NCBI GenBank assembly: GCA_040954595.2 | Contig: CM082594.2 | Location: 11,656,001 to 11,720,000, forward strand | Length of the DNA: 64,000 bases | Direction: 5' to 3' | Source of the DNA: Balanoglossus misakiensis | Lineage: Eukaryota; Hemichordata | Part shown: in pieces, positions 46,001 to 58,360 of the stretch | How positions within the stretch are numbered: the first letter of the stretch is position 1 | Layout: each line of letters opens with the position of its first letter | Notes under the pieces: model-generated | The model's input: only the letters and a program-made list of their open reading frames with translations | What the model was told of the DNA's origin: nothing | Database searches by the model: none | Translations under genes and position numbers: made by a program

Positions 46001-49000
46001 CTCTCAATGTGTGTTACTGTATACATATATCTCTTTAATAGTTAGAGAGTTCATTTTACAAAGTACCTTATGTCATGAAGATTCCATAATACCATGGCCG
46101 TGATGTGGGGTACTATGTTTAATGCTGTGTAACTTTTATTTGAATCACAGGTTTGGTTAGTGCGGTCAACGCTGCAACAGATCTCATCCTTGAACACTTT
46201 GGAAAGAGTCGACACGTTTGTGGCAAGGTAATGAGACAATGATTGTAATTATTGTGGTTAACAAAAGCCACAAGTTTCTTCTCTGTGATTGATGAGGTGT
46301 GTGCTAATTCTACCCATGCAATGACCCTTTGCCACTAAAAGTCACTTGCAGCTCAGTGTCAGACACCTTTTAGTTAGACAAGCTGTCATTGTTTGGTTGA
46401 AAGGTACCACCAAAGTTGCTTCATTGCAAGGCTAAATGTTCAATAAACTCTTTCAAAAGCATCTCCACTGTAAGTCGAATGACCTCCCGTGTGTGGTAAT
46501 GATGAAGGCTTTGTGCTAAGACATGTCGTGCCTTGCAGGTGAAATGAGGGCTTTCTTTTCCATTGATCGCTTTGATGACCTGAGATATCTAGAATCTCTG
46601 AATCCAAATTTACAATCTGGTTTTTATCAAATTTGAATGAAGAGGAGGAACTCCGGCCAAAGATAGTTACAAAAAAGAAAGAAAATGTTGGCCAATGTTG
46701 ATAGGATTCAAGGACAAGCTAAAGTGTATTAAACTTTGCAATATTGCTCATCCTAAATATGTACAACAGTGACTTTGGACATGAAACGTCTGTATAAGGG
46801 ATTCCTGCTTAAAAGATGAACTGTCAGTTTGTCACAACTGTTTGTGGTGTATACATATTTGTCAATTTTTCTCTTTAGATTCGACTTGGAGACAGCGACT
46901 ACACTCCAGACATTGGACACATGGTCCTACGATACTTGTGTCCCGCGATAGCCGCCATCTTGTCTGATGGCATGCATCCATACGTCAGTAATGTCATTGT
47001 TGGGAGGATGAGGACCTCCGTGTGGAACGCTGTGCAGGCAACAACCCAGTTAGGTACGTCACAATGAAATTGAAATGTTAAAAGCTCAAAGCAGCTTTTG
47101 ACATTATGTAGGGTATTTCAGTGTCATATGAAAAATTAACCACATGGATCGTATCCTAGTATATAAAGTCCTGGAAAACCAAGTCCTAGAAAAATGAAAA
47201 TTACTCAATATGGAACTTAGTCTTGAATTCAGTTATAATAGCCACATGCATTTTCAATGACACAATTCCCTTTAGAGTCTAGTAGCTGAAGATCAGGCCG
47301 TTTTTCTCATCATCATAGTTTTATAAGCAGCTTTGTTATTTGTAAACAGTCAGTGAAAGAGAATTTTACTGTAACTTTATATTTCTTTTTATCGTGGCTG
47401 TTGTTGTCATCCATCAAAAGGAAACTTTCAAAGCCTCATTCTCCCCTTGAAGCCAAAGGGCACCAGTCTTGTGTCAGGCATATACAAAGTGTGTATGGAA
47501 CACAAAGTACATGGACCTTTGTCAAACACAGAAAAAAATCTAAAAAAAATAGTCTTCTATCTAAAATATTCCAACGACTTGCTGGTAGTCTTGATAGATG
47601 TTCAACTTGACAGAGTACATCGTTACACTTGTCGCCTTTTTTAAGTTCCATAATTAGTCAACTTTCTGTTGCTTGTGTTAGATAAACACATCAGGTGTTC
47701 ATAGCACACAATGTCTGCGCAAGACACAGTCCCTAGCTGCCACCTTGATAGAATGTGTGTACAATATGCATTGTTAGAAGAGAATACTGTCTGTAACTCT
47801 TCACTGATGTAAACATGTTTACCTCGTTTTGACACTTGTTGTATATGTGTGTATGTGTCTCTGTACGTTCTGCAGCCTAAAGCCATTCAACACGGTTGAA
47901 CAATATTAGGTTACTAATACACACCAATAGTTTTAAAGCAATCCATTCACCACTCTAGTAGAGTGATTCAATCTCATTATTGTCAGCAGTGAGACAAACC
48001 ACTACGCAAGGAAAGCATTTAGTGTGGACAGCCAGTTTCAGAAGGAATTTGTATTTGATATTTCAGTCACATACTGCTTGGTGTGCCAACATCCTGTCAG
48101 AACACAATGCCAAACCATTGTACCCACTGCTTATTGCATTCCAATCACGACTTGGTTCACCAATAATCGTAAATCGAAGATTGTGAACATGTTTCTTTGC
48201 ATGTACAGAGTGGAGAAGTGTGTGGAAGCCATCACTTGAACAGTCTACAGATTCATCACGAATAATGAAAACTTCGTAATGGAGGGTTCACAGTTTTCCT
48301 CGTTAAGTTACAGCCAAGAATGAAAAAAGCATTGCTTCAAGAAAATTGCCCATGCAAGGACACCACACTACACTTTGGGGACCAGCTTGTAAAAATGACA
48401 TAAAAACCATGGAAACATTAACCTCTGTAGTGCCCTTAATAAAAAATAAAGCCACTGGAATGTAATGATATACTGTAGAGGCTGGCTAAAAGTGTCCCCA
48501 AATTCTACCATACGATATCCATCACCAGTTGATAGTCAACGGGTGTAGCAGTTGTCTGTGATACCATGTTTGAAAGCGGCCAAGCCCACTACTCCTAATT
48601 TTATGATCGAAAATGAGAAAAACAGGACAAACAGGCTTTCAACAATAAATCTACCCGCATGAGTGAGATATCATTAGAGGCAAAAATGCTTTGAGTCACA
48701 ACAGGGCTGTTTATGGTGGGAACAACTTGAACTATACTGGCTTTCCCACCACCAACGGTCATTGTTGGACTGAGGTTATTCGTTAATGTACAGTCCTTGT
48801 CAGTGTTGATTGTTTGTAAAGTATGAAAAGCAATAGCTTTAAGTGGAAATACATGTACAGGTCCATTTCTGCAGGGAAGTATTTATGTGCAGGCAACCAC
48901 TTTATGGAGCATTATGCCCAGATCTCTGGGGTCAATGTTTTGTGCTGGGTATGGGTGGAGGAATTTGTGCACATCTTTATTTATGCTTATGGTTTTGTTT

Positions 49001-50905
49001 GTACCATGGTTCATTTCATATGGTTTTGCCTTATGTAAGTTGCTGATTGGTTGATCGATATATGCTCACTTTTTAACTTTAATTTGCAGGTCCTGCAACC
49101 AAACAAATGCACGAAATCTTGAGTCATGTTTCCAGCCAGAGTTTCCTGACAGATCCAGTGATGAAATTCAATGCATTCATCTTTGGACTTCTCAAGTAAG
49201 ACATTATAAGAATCACATTTAGTGATGAGAATGAAACAAGCCTTTGTCCATCTTTATAGCTGACAAAATATAGGCAACCATTCAGAAATGACTCTACAAT
49301 TAAACGTAAACCAATTTGGTTTCTCAGAGTACATTGTATTTTGAATATATTGCAGACAATTTTGTGTGGAATCTCAGATACTTACTCTGTTCTTTTTCAG
49401 TTCTAAGTGTTTAGAGCTTTGGCTACAACATGTCACATCGAGAACTGGTAGGTTTGTGACTATTGTACACTGGATTAGCCAGGGACAACAAATAGTTTTA
49501 AATGAGAGTGGTGAATAAAATTCAACAAATTGAACAAATAAAACAAGACAAAATAAAATGACAAGTGAATTTTCTATATTGCAGCCAACTTCAATCCCTG
49601 CTATAAATCTAATCATATTACAATTAGGGGAAAGTGGGTTGGTATTTTGCACTGGGCTGATATCTGAATGAATATGTCTTCTGTGTCGTGTTTGCTGAAT
49701 TGTAGGATTATGACAAGAAAATCAGAGAAAGGTCAATACTTTAATTTCAAAATGTTGCTTTTTTTACAGACACACTTGAGAAGCTGTACAAAGATGATTC
49801 ATTCTTACGCCTCGTTGACGGTGTTCTGAAACCGCTTTTTGAGGAATTGTTGGTTGCCATCCAGCCGCTATGTGAGCTGCCGTTCAAACTGGACTGCAAA
49901 TTTGAACATAACCACATTCAAGAGATGAAGGCCAGAGAGCAAGGCAAACAGAGGCTGCAAGCAGAACATGAAAAGAAGAATCACTTCTCCCCGTTCCAGC
50001 TGATGAAAAAGGTCACCCAGAAGACGTATGAGAAAGTTTCTAATCACTCGCATGGAAGATGCAAGGAAGACAGTAAATTTGAAGATGACGATGAAGAGGA
50101 TTCCGGGAAGGGATGGAGCGTCAACTGGATGAAGGGTTTGATCAGTTCTGGAAGTAAACAGGAGAAGAAGGAATCTGGGAAATTGGCGGAAATCAAATCC
50201 AGGTCAAAAACGCCACCGAGAAGACTTGAACTCAATCAGACTCCAGAATCAAAGTCACAAGCAGGGTTTACAGCTGAGCAACCAAAATCACAAAGATGGA
50301 GTCTCTTTGGATCAAGGTATGAACAATCAATCATACATGGAGTTGAATGTATTCTCTAACACGGAAGGATAACAATCATTTCTGGATCAGTGGTCTTTAA
50401 GAAGAGACACTGAAAAGATTTTATTGTGAAAAAAGTTTCTTTGCGTCTTGGAGTATGTTATTGTGAACAGGGCAGGGATTGTTTTCTGTCAAGCAGTATG
50501 GTAGAGAGGCCATCAATGCAGTGTGTGAAGGTTAACTTGTAAAGGTTCCATTAGCATTGTGAAAAAACCCAGACAGCATAAAAGGAACATGTCATCACCC
50601 AGAATAATCTTTTTCTTCTTGTATTGTACAGCATTTCAAAAGCATTGGACAGCATGATTGTGGATGGTGGGAATTCACTACTGCAGGGACGCCTCAACCC
50701 GGCTGATCCGTTCAGATTTCGTAGACGAGGGGTGAGCTCAGAGACGGCGATACCTGCTGATGTTGCAGATGAACTCATGGGACCACGACCTGACCCGACC
50801 GGCGCGTCTGACAGCAATGCCTCATCACCTGAATGGAATCTGTCAGCGATGCAGTGTGAAGCAAAGACTAGACACAGGAAAACATCAACAAAGATTTGTT
50901 CGTAG
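40015..50905 (+). CDS. RUSC-like: RUSC1/RUSC2-like RUN-domain protein lacking SH3, nine coding exons
   Basis: Coding exons 40015-41488, 44362-45303, 45648-45851, 46151-46227, 46879-47053, 49090-49195, 49401-49447, 49770-50316 and 50632-50905. All junctions are GT-AG and phases agree, giving 3846 bp and 1281 aa. The N-terminal two-thirds is Ser-rich and disordered, with a conserved-looking block GKGVIVKHMVTKIPPLGFN at 516-534 and an Asp/Tyr/Asn tract (583-625). The RUN domain (about 873-1045) starts GLVSAVNAATDLILEHFG and contains IFGLLNSKCLELWLQH, as in RUSC1/NESCA and RUSC2/iporin. These are vesicle-transport adaptors linked to Rab1 and to AP-4/ATG9A cargo and kinesin. A basic linker follows. 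Vertebrate RUSC proteins end in an SH3 domain, but here the last exon stops without one. A pyrimidine-rich acceptor at 39,953 precedes the start, so a 5'-UTR intron is likely; a two-codon upstream frame sits at 39,964. Confidence 0.88.
41489..44361 (+). other. First coding-region intron of the RUSC-like gene
   Basis: A 2.87-kb AT-rich intron from CTAG-GTAAGT to a pyrimidine-rich acceptor CTCACTATCAG. No nested gene recognised; open frames inside are short and have no domain. Confidence 0.75.
44636..44764 (+). repeat. GAT/TAT-rich imperfect trinucleotide tract within coding sequence
   Basis: An interrupted GATGATGAT and TATTATTAT tract inside the second coding exon of the RUSC-like gene. In the gene's frame it encodes Asp, Asn and Tyr (residues about 583-625). 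It is also open on the opposite strand as an Ile-rich frame, which is an artefact of the repeat. Confidence 0.85.
47054..49089 (+). other. Intron within the RUN-domain region of the RUSC-like gene
   Basis: A 2.04-kb intron splitting the RUN domain between the exon ending in ATTQL and the one beginning GPATKQ. No nested gene or recognisable repeat seen. Confidence 0.75.
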
Positions 50906-53735
50906 GAATTCAAGATGTCAGTACTGACGTAACGTGAACACAAAACAAGTGATTCATTTCTCTTTTGTAATATTTGTTTAGCTGCTCTTACATGTTTCAA
51001 CGAAGATAAAATTCAGACAATGATGCCATTTTTTGTGGTTGCTCAGCCAAGATTGTTCATTACTTTAGAAAACCATGAAAGCGACTGATGGTGTAATGTC
51101 AACATTCGTGCCCGGAAGCCTGTTGTGTACGTCTAAAGATCAACCAGTTGGAAAGGTCATGACAGGTGACAGGTCATATGGGGAGAACAACACAAAGCCT
51201 TTTTTTGTTTTCAGATTAAGTCTTCAATGCAAAAATGCTGGTCTTGTCATCAGCAGTACCAAGAACCACCCCAATAACAATTCCAAATTGGAACTGGCCC
51301 TGCTATTGAAAAACTGTGTTTATCATTGTCTGAAGGGGATATAGTGATCACAAGAATGCGCTAGAGTAAAACAAATCAGCTAAACTTGTACACTTTTATT
51401 GAAAAGAGCAAAGTAAGATCTCTCCTGTCTGTAGTTTCTAAGCCTTCCAGGCACCCTGGCTAGTTGACTCAATGCCAAGCAGACGTTTACCACTGAGGAT
51501 TGAAGGAGATATAATAGGACAGAAGATTATATGACTGCCAAACACTGAGTTTGAATATTGCATAAATGGTAAATTTCAGCACATCTAGGAAATTTTGTGT
51601 ACTATTATAGTGTGGTGCAATAGTTGTAATGTGAAGCATCTTGCAATTCAAAATTTTATAATTATTATTTATCTATATCAGATATTCATTGCACTGACAT
51701 TTCACATGTAAGAGAGTGTGTGAGAGAAAATATATATATAGTATACTGACAAATTTATGGACAGATGTTTGAGAGAAATACAGACAGAAATGCATTTTGT
51801 GTGTAAGTTCTACAATATAGGAAACGTAAATTGATTTTGATGGAATTGTTAATTTCATAATTATTGAAAGATGTGTAAGTTCTCACATACATTGACAACT
51901 AATGCCTTTCACTGTCTGATGAGGTAATTTATATTGCTTAAGTCTTGAAGTGTCCATGTAGGTTTTCAGTGTCAAATTTTAAAATGAGGTTGCAATTGTA
52001 TTCTGTAAGTACTGCGAGTGCTTTTTTGATCTGCACAGTTATCAATCATTTGACATACATGTACTCCACAAATGGTGAGTAGGGTGTTCTTAATGATAAC
52101 AAGCTTGCATTTGGGTTTCAACTCATCTGTCGACTCTATCTTGTAAGTCATAACTCCCCATTCTAAGTCGTATGTCACTTTTTTTAGTCTTAACAGTCTG
52201 CAGTACTTGAATGTACATGTACCGGTATAATATTGGCTGCAGTGTGTCTGTTCAGAATTTAAATAATAAGCTTGGGACAACTAGTGTTTCTTATATCCCA
52301 TGTGATTGGGTAAAAACCTGTTAATTCAGGCACAAAACCAATCAGAGCGTAGAATAGTCAGATAATCAATATCAAATCTAGAGCTTGTCTGCATGTACAT
52401 GAAGAATAGCAGTACATACTGACTTACCAGTAGTACTAATTCCTACAACTCAAGTTTTTATCCAGCTTTATGGTCAGTTTATACACTATATATTATGTCA
52501 AAAACAGCTAGTATTTGAGCAATATTCATGTACTGTATTTTCATGAATTTAGTACTCCTTTTCGATTTATGTACTTGATTCAAGGGTAGCTTGTAGACTT
52601 CTCCAAGAGATAATAATTTCAAAGTGTGTCCAGAAGTCCAATATTTTGTTTTCTGTAAAAAAAGTTTAATTTCATTGAACTGAATTGCATCAATTCTTTT
52701 GCTCGATCAGAATGGCACAATATATATAAACAGCAGAATATATGTTTTATTTACAATAGTGCATATTTTTTTTGCCGCTCTGCACTGAGATGTATATTAT
52801 TTTGTTACTTACTTTGCTTTGTTAAAGTAATGCATCATTTACATTATGTATTTTATTTACCAGTGTAATTTATAGAGTTGTAAACTCAATCGTAATTGCT
52901 TCAACCCCAGAAATCCTGGAATCTTAAAGGCCTGTGATTCTATTCTGGGCAATGGAGTATTTTAAGCACAACGACAACATGTACAGTTACTAAGTAGCCT
53001 GCTAGCCTGTCATGCCAATTGTATTGCTAATGTTAAACTTTAAAAAAAAACACCTTTGTGTCTCACATTTCAGAGCAATGTCCAATACAGTGTGTTTCAT
53101 GTATTTATGTGACAATAGATTCTAATTTATGCATGTATAATACTGCATCCTTTTCATCAAAACGGGACATTTTCTAAGTATTTAAAATGGGTGCAGTAAT
53201 ATTGAAGCTAGCAATCAGTATGCTTGTCACTTAATTTTCTTGGCAACTCAAATTCATTTGGGGATCGAGCTGTTCTTCTTTATGGTTTCTGAGGACAAAA
53301 ATCAAGATACATTGTATCATGAATCAGAGTGAATACACAGAGTCACCTCAAATGACCAAACATGTCAGTCGATCTGGCCACTTGTGAAATAAGTAAACAG
53401 TAGACAGATGGAATTCTGGAGGGAGGCCTGCTGAGGGGTTCTTGCATTCCATGTTAAATTTATGTGTGCTATAAAAGCACTAAGTGACAAGCATACTGTA
53501 TACTGTTCCTATGAGTCATAGCAATTCACTTGGGATGGCTGTTTTCAATACTGCTTTCTAGGTTTTTCAGGCCGAGAAATGTGACTATGATCAATTTTGG
53601 ATGTCTTGACTGGAAGTTTATGATTTAAATTGTCACTTGTCCAAGTGAATATGGTGATGAACTGTCATGTTTTATATGTGAGATTGTCATTGTGAAGACC
53701 TGTTTTGTGAATAAAATGACATTGCCTAATCTGCC
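50906..53735 (+). other. Long 3' UTR of the RUSC-like gene
   Basis: About 2.8 kb of AT-rich sequence with no coding content follows the stop codon and ends at an AATAAA (53,710-53,715) in the context TGTGAATAAAATGACATTG. I specifically looked for an SH3 exon here on the + strand and found none. Confidence 0.55.
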
Positions 53736-54276
53736 CATAATTGGTGTTTGTATTAGTTATTCACGGACACCCATACACAAATTAGACCAAGCAATTAAAC
53801 TTCTATTTATTGTATTCTTTTGTACATTTTTGGGAGGTTTTTGAAAGAACTTTATAGAAAGAAAAAGTACTACTTTTTTAGAAAATTTGTGTTTCAAGTC
53901 AGAAAATTTGTAGTGGTTTGTGCAGACATGGTCAGTCTCTAATAAAACAGAGTATTTTATGGGAAAATAAGCTACATCGGGTAATCTCAAATCAGCATAA
54001 CATTTAATAACCTGTGAATGCTATGGACATTTGATAGTTTAACAAAAAGAAATTCACTGGTCATTCCATGAGGGCGCCCTGTGGTTTGGACTGTTTTTTT
54101 TTTTTCAAGTTTCTTCATTCAAATCCAAAATCAGTATGTCGAATTTGTTATTCTAAAATAACAAAAAAACAACTCCCATAAAGTATAGGAGATAGAGCAA
54201 TAATTTATGCAAATTTCAGGACCAAAAGGATTGTAAGTTTTCGGCGTAGATGGCGCCTGTTAAGTAAACATCCAAG
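53736..54276 (+). other. Upstream region of the Kelch-like gene
   Basis: No coding content. Contains a T run (54,096-54,107) and, near the start codon, a GGCGCC-containing stretch that may belong to the promoter of the Kelch-like gene. No clear TATA box. Confidence 0.35.
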
Positions 54277-56982
54277 ATGGCCGACCGCGATCGTCAAGGT
54301 GGGTTGCTCACTCTTATTTTTTCCGTTTCTTAGTTACATAGGCTTTTGGTAGATAAAAGATCAGTTAGTTTCACTTCAGATAATGCCAATCCATGCACAG
54401 ACCCAGTTCAAAGGAAGTATATTATATATATGCCACTGTGGCTTCCTATCGAAGCCAAACTGCAGGATGTTGACAACCCAGATTTGTCGTCAGGAGAAGG
54501 CTGTACACTCGTGCATGACATCTGCCAGAAACCTGGTCGACGCCGAATGTTACCATGGTAACACAGGACCCATTTTCAGTTAAACACGATACATATCTCT
54601 GCCGTCAGTGTTTAAACTCCATTGCGACACTGAACAGCCGCATTACTATGTGTAATGGGGGCAATAACTGACTGGTGCCACCCCTCAGTGCTGTGGACAC
54701 ATGTATACTACATGTATGTCTGGTGTAGACATTGCACATAACACAATCCGATAGATTCCAATAGTCTGCGTGTATTTGATTGCAGGCCTTCTATTATGGG
54801 CAGAAGTAAACAGGCAGTCAGGTTGGTAAAATTAGGATAGTGTTCATTATACCAAATTAACAAATAATTGCAAGAAGCTCATACCATACATGTTCCCCGC
54901 CTCCTTTGAACTGTTAGTACATTTTCTCATCATGGCATCATGTTTTTTGACTGTAATGAATATTTTAGTTTGATTATTTGAAATATGTTATACGAAAGTT
55001 AGATTGTATTATATATCTACTTGATAAGTTTTACATGTAAGTGAAATCTATCAAGTGTATAAGTTGTTTACTCCTGCCCAGTGTACCCAAAGCAGACAGT
55101 GGACATAGCTTTGTCTGCTCTCTGAGTACTGACATTGTGGTGGATAAACTCTGAACTTTGGCGTCTCATTTTTCTAGAATCTGTAACCATGGCAACCAAA
55201 AGCTCAGTGGACACTCCCTCAGAACTCAGACCAGCCAGTGGCGAGCGTACCCAAAAAGTTGAGACGGTAGGGCTGGTTATCGACAAAGACAAACAGACTG
55301 CACTGCTCCAGCACCCAGATCACGCTGGGGAGATTTTGCACAACCTCAATGAATTGAGAGAAAGTCAGTTGTTCACGGATGTTGTCATCTGTGCAGAAAG
55401 AGAGCGATTCCCCTGTCACCGAGCGGTTTTGGCAGCCAGCTGTCTCTACTTCAAGGCAATGTTTAAAAGTGAATTGCGTGAACGACGAGAAGACCATGTT
55501 ACTTTGACAGGGATGAAATCTGCAATAGTGAAAATCTTACTGGATTACTCATACACATCCAAACTGTTGATAACGGCAGACAATGCGCAAGATTTGCTGT
55601 CAACATCACAGTTCCTGCAGTATGAAGCAGTTGTTCTTGCTTGTTGTGAGTTCCTGAAGACTCAGATTCATCCAACAAACTGTCTTGGAATCCAGTCGTT
55701 TGCTGACACTCACAGTTGTTTTGATTTGGCTGCTGAGGCCAGAGGATTTGCTCTTGCTAACCTGGTGGATGTAGTGAAACAGGAAGAGTTTCTAGAGCTC
55801 TCCTCTGAGAGACTGATCAGTTATGTGTCGGATGATTCATTGAATGTCAACAGTGAAGAGATGGTGTATGTGGCTGTGATGCAATGGGTTCGACACGATG
55901 TGGAGAACAGATGGTCTGAATTATCAAGTGTATTGCAACATGTTCGCCTTCCATTGATCAGTCCTGGGTTCTTGATGAACCACATTGAGAGCGATCCTCT
56001 GATCGAGCATTGCAAAGACTGTCGAAACCTTGTAGCACGGGCCAAAACCATCCAGGAACAGGTGTGGCAGGGTTCTGATGTGAGGGATTCGTCGCTGAAG
56101 CCTAGACCGTCCATGATGACAGAGGTCATGGTGGTTGTCGGAGGGATCGATGGTGTACAAAGGAAATGGGGTCGCGAGGTCACCTTCTACAACCCAATTG
56201 AGAAAAAGTGGGATGCGCTACCTGAGATACCATTCTCACAGACGGATTACAGCGTCACAGCTCTCAATGATAACATTTATGTCACAGGTGGTTTCAAGGA
56301 AATAGACGCTGTGGATGATGTCTGGTGTTTTGAATCGGAAACCAACGTCTGGAATCGCATGACATCGATGAACCATGCTCGGTTCAATCACGGCTCCACA
56401 GCTACAGACGGAAGAGTTTATGTCGTAGGTGGTGAAAATGATGAAGGAGACTTGCAGGACATTGAAGGTTACCTTCCCTATGATGAAAAATGGGACTGCC
56501 TCGGGTCTATATACCCAACAGAAAGCAACTTAGCAGTGACTGGGTTCCGCAGAAATCTGTTCATCGTGGGATGGTTGACGTATGAGAAGACATGTGCAAT
56601 ACAGTGTTACAACTTGGATACACAAGATTGCTGGGTGACCAACACAGTTGAACTGAATCGTCACTTGTTCCCAATAATCAGTCTCAACAACCACGTCTAT
56701 ATCCTCGGTGGCAACAGAATCAAGGATGTGCAAGTTTATGATCCAGAGCGCGACCATGAATGGAAGGCGGCTGATATGATATCCAAGCGCAACCACCCAA
56801 GTGCCGCGGTAGTTGATCGTAAAATCTATGTGAGTGGCGGGGAACTGCGCCACTACTCCGACAAAGTGGAAATGTATGACCCAGCCATCGACAGTTGGTC
56901 AGCAGCACCACCGATGCCAAAAGCATTGTGTTTCCATGGTTTTGTCAGTATTCACAAATACATTGGACCACCATATCTTTAA
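54277..56982 (+). CDS. BTB-BACK-Kelch protein (KLHL24/35-like), Cullin-3 adaptor candidate
   Basis: Predicted coding exons 54277-54298 and 55178-56982 give 608 aa. The main exon alone encodes the family architecture. The BTB domain (about 55-165, with SQLFTDVVICAE and FPCHRAVLAASC) mediates dimerisation and Cullin-3 binding. BACK (about 168-275) follows, then a Kelch propeller (about 322-600) with repeated VVVGG, YVTGG, YVVGG, YILGG and YVSGG strand starts. Such proteins select substrates for CUL3-RING ubiquitin ligases. Sequence around TNCLGIQSFADTHSC and LLQHPDHAGEILHNLNE is nearest to KLHL24/35, but the subfamily is not certain. The 22-bp first exon encodes MADRDRQ and joins in frame (phase 1) to an acceptor TTTTTCTAG at 55,177. 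If that exon is wrong, translation starts at the ATG at 55,189 with good context. The 3' UTR runs to an AATAAA at 58,069. Confidence 0.88.
54299..55177 (+). other. Predicted first intron of the Kelch-like gene
   Basis: An 879-bp AT-rich segment between CAAG-GTGGGT and TTTTTCTAG. No other content recognised. Its status depends on the 22-bp first exon being real. Confidence 0.5.
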
Positions 56983-58095
56983 GTATTTTATCCCAATCGC
57001 CAGAATCTTGCAGTATTCTTTAATACTTTACAAATATAAAATTGGGGTGCAAAGTTGCATACAGAAACTTTGAGCCATTTTTATCTGTTATATATTTATC
57101 TCAAATGCTTTTACTGTGCCAAACATAAACATTATATATGGAGTTATAACACTGGAGTCTTCCAAAGACATATCTCCCATGCACTCTAAATTTTATCCTT
57201 ACTGGACTATGTACATGACCTCTATGATCATATATGTTGAAAGCCAAGCTGCTGATAAAAGTGACATTTTAAATTGCCTGCCCTTATCACTGTTTTAAGT
57301 GTGGGGAAGTAAGGAGCTACAGGTACATGTATGGATCCTTGCTCTTCATCCATGGAAATGGGTCTGTTGTCTTACCTTGTGGTAGCAAACTGAGGTTCAT
57401 GAAAATTGACAATGACTCCTCACAGTGGTTGATTGTACATTTCTTGATTTTATTTGCATGTTTGAATTGAGAATATTAATTGGCATCAAGAATTTGTCAA
57501 TATGTCTGTTTTCAGAGTCTGTGTACAAATAATATTGTGGTTGTGAAGTGACTGGTACATTGTATATACAAGTGAAAGTTGTGACTTGTGTATTTTAGAA
57601 AGTTGTCTTTTGATGTTGATATGTGCATTTTCAAATTTATTTGCTGAGATTGTGTTTGAGATGTTTAACATCTTGATAATGTAATTTTGCATTTTAACAT
57701 TTTGCCACCTGGCAGATACACACCATTAAAATTGCATCGGTCCATGTTACATGGTTGATAAAGAAATCATTTATGTTGTGTGTAGCTTGCTGTCAACAAA
57801 CCAGTGCCTTGCTATAAAACCAATCCCCTCACACGACACCCCACTGCAATTGCAATGACAGGCCACCGGTAAATGTAAAGTCAGAGGCAAAACTATTCCA
57901 TCATTCAGGTGTACTTTGTTTGTCATAAAGTGCACCTGAGATGTGGAACCAATATGGCTCTAACATTAAATATTTCATTCACTGATGGATGAAAAGATTG
58001 ATGCAAGCAAAATTTGACAAGATTATGGATGGTGAAAACAAAAGTTCAATTTTTGAAAAGAACATTTCAATAAAACTCATCAATGTTTTCCTCTA
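56983..58095 (+). other. 3' UTR of the Kelch-like gene
   Basis: AT-rich non-coding sequence to an AATAAA at 58,069-58,074. The next gene, on the opposite strand, ends at 58,361, so the two genes are convergent with only about 270 bp between the predicted poly(A) signal and the transporter stop codon. Confidence 0.5.
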
Positions 58096-58360
58096 CCATA
58101 TTCAATAGTGAATCATTGACTATTGCCACACATCATAACGAGTTGCAAAATGTTAACAGTAAGTTTTATATTTGACAAAATATATAAGAATGAATATTGT
58201 GAAAAACCTGACTCATAGACATTAAATACATATATAGGATATCAATAAGTATGAGTTAAATATGATCATGAAGCCATAAATGTCACTCATGTCATACAAT
58301 TCTATAATTTATCATTTGAAGTTTGCCTTTTTATGACCATGACATTAGATTTATAAGTAA

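Noticed and set aside
51075-51344. Candidate SH3-bearing exon downstream of the RUSC-like stop
   Set aside because: The translation has none of the SH3 signature (no ALYDY-, WW- or PxNY-like motifs) and no acceptor in phase.
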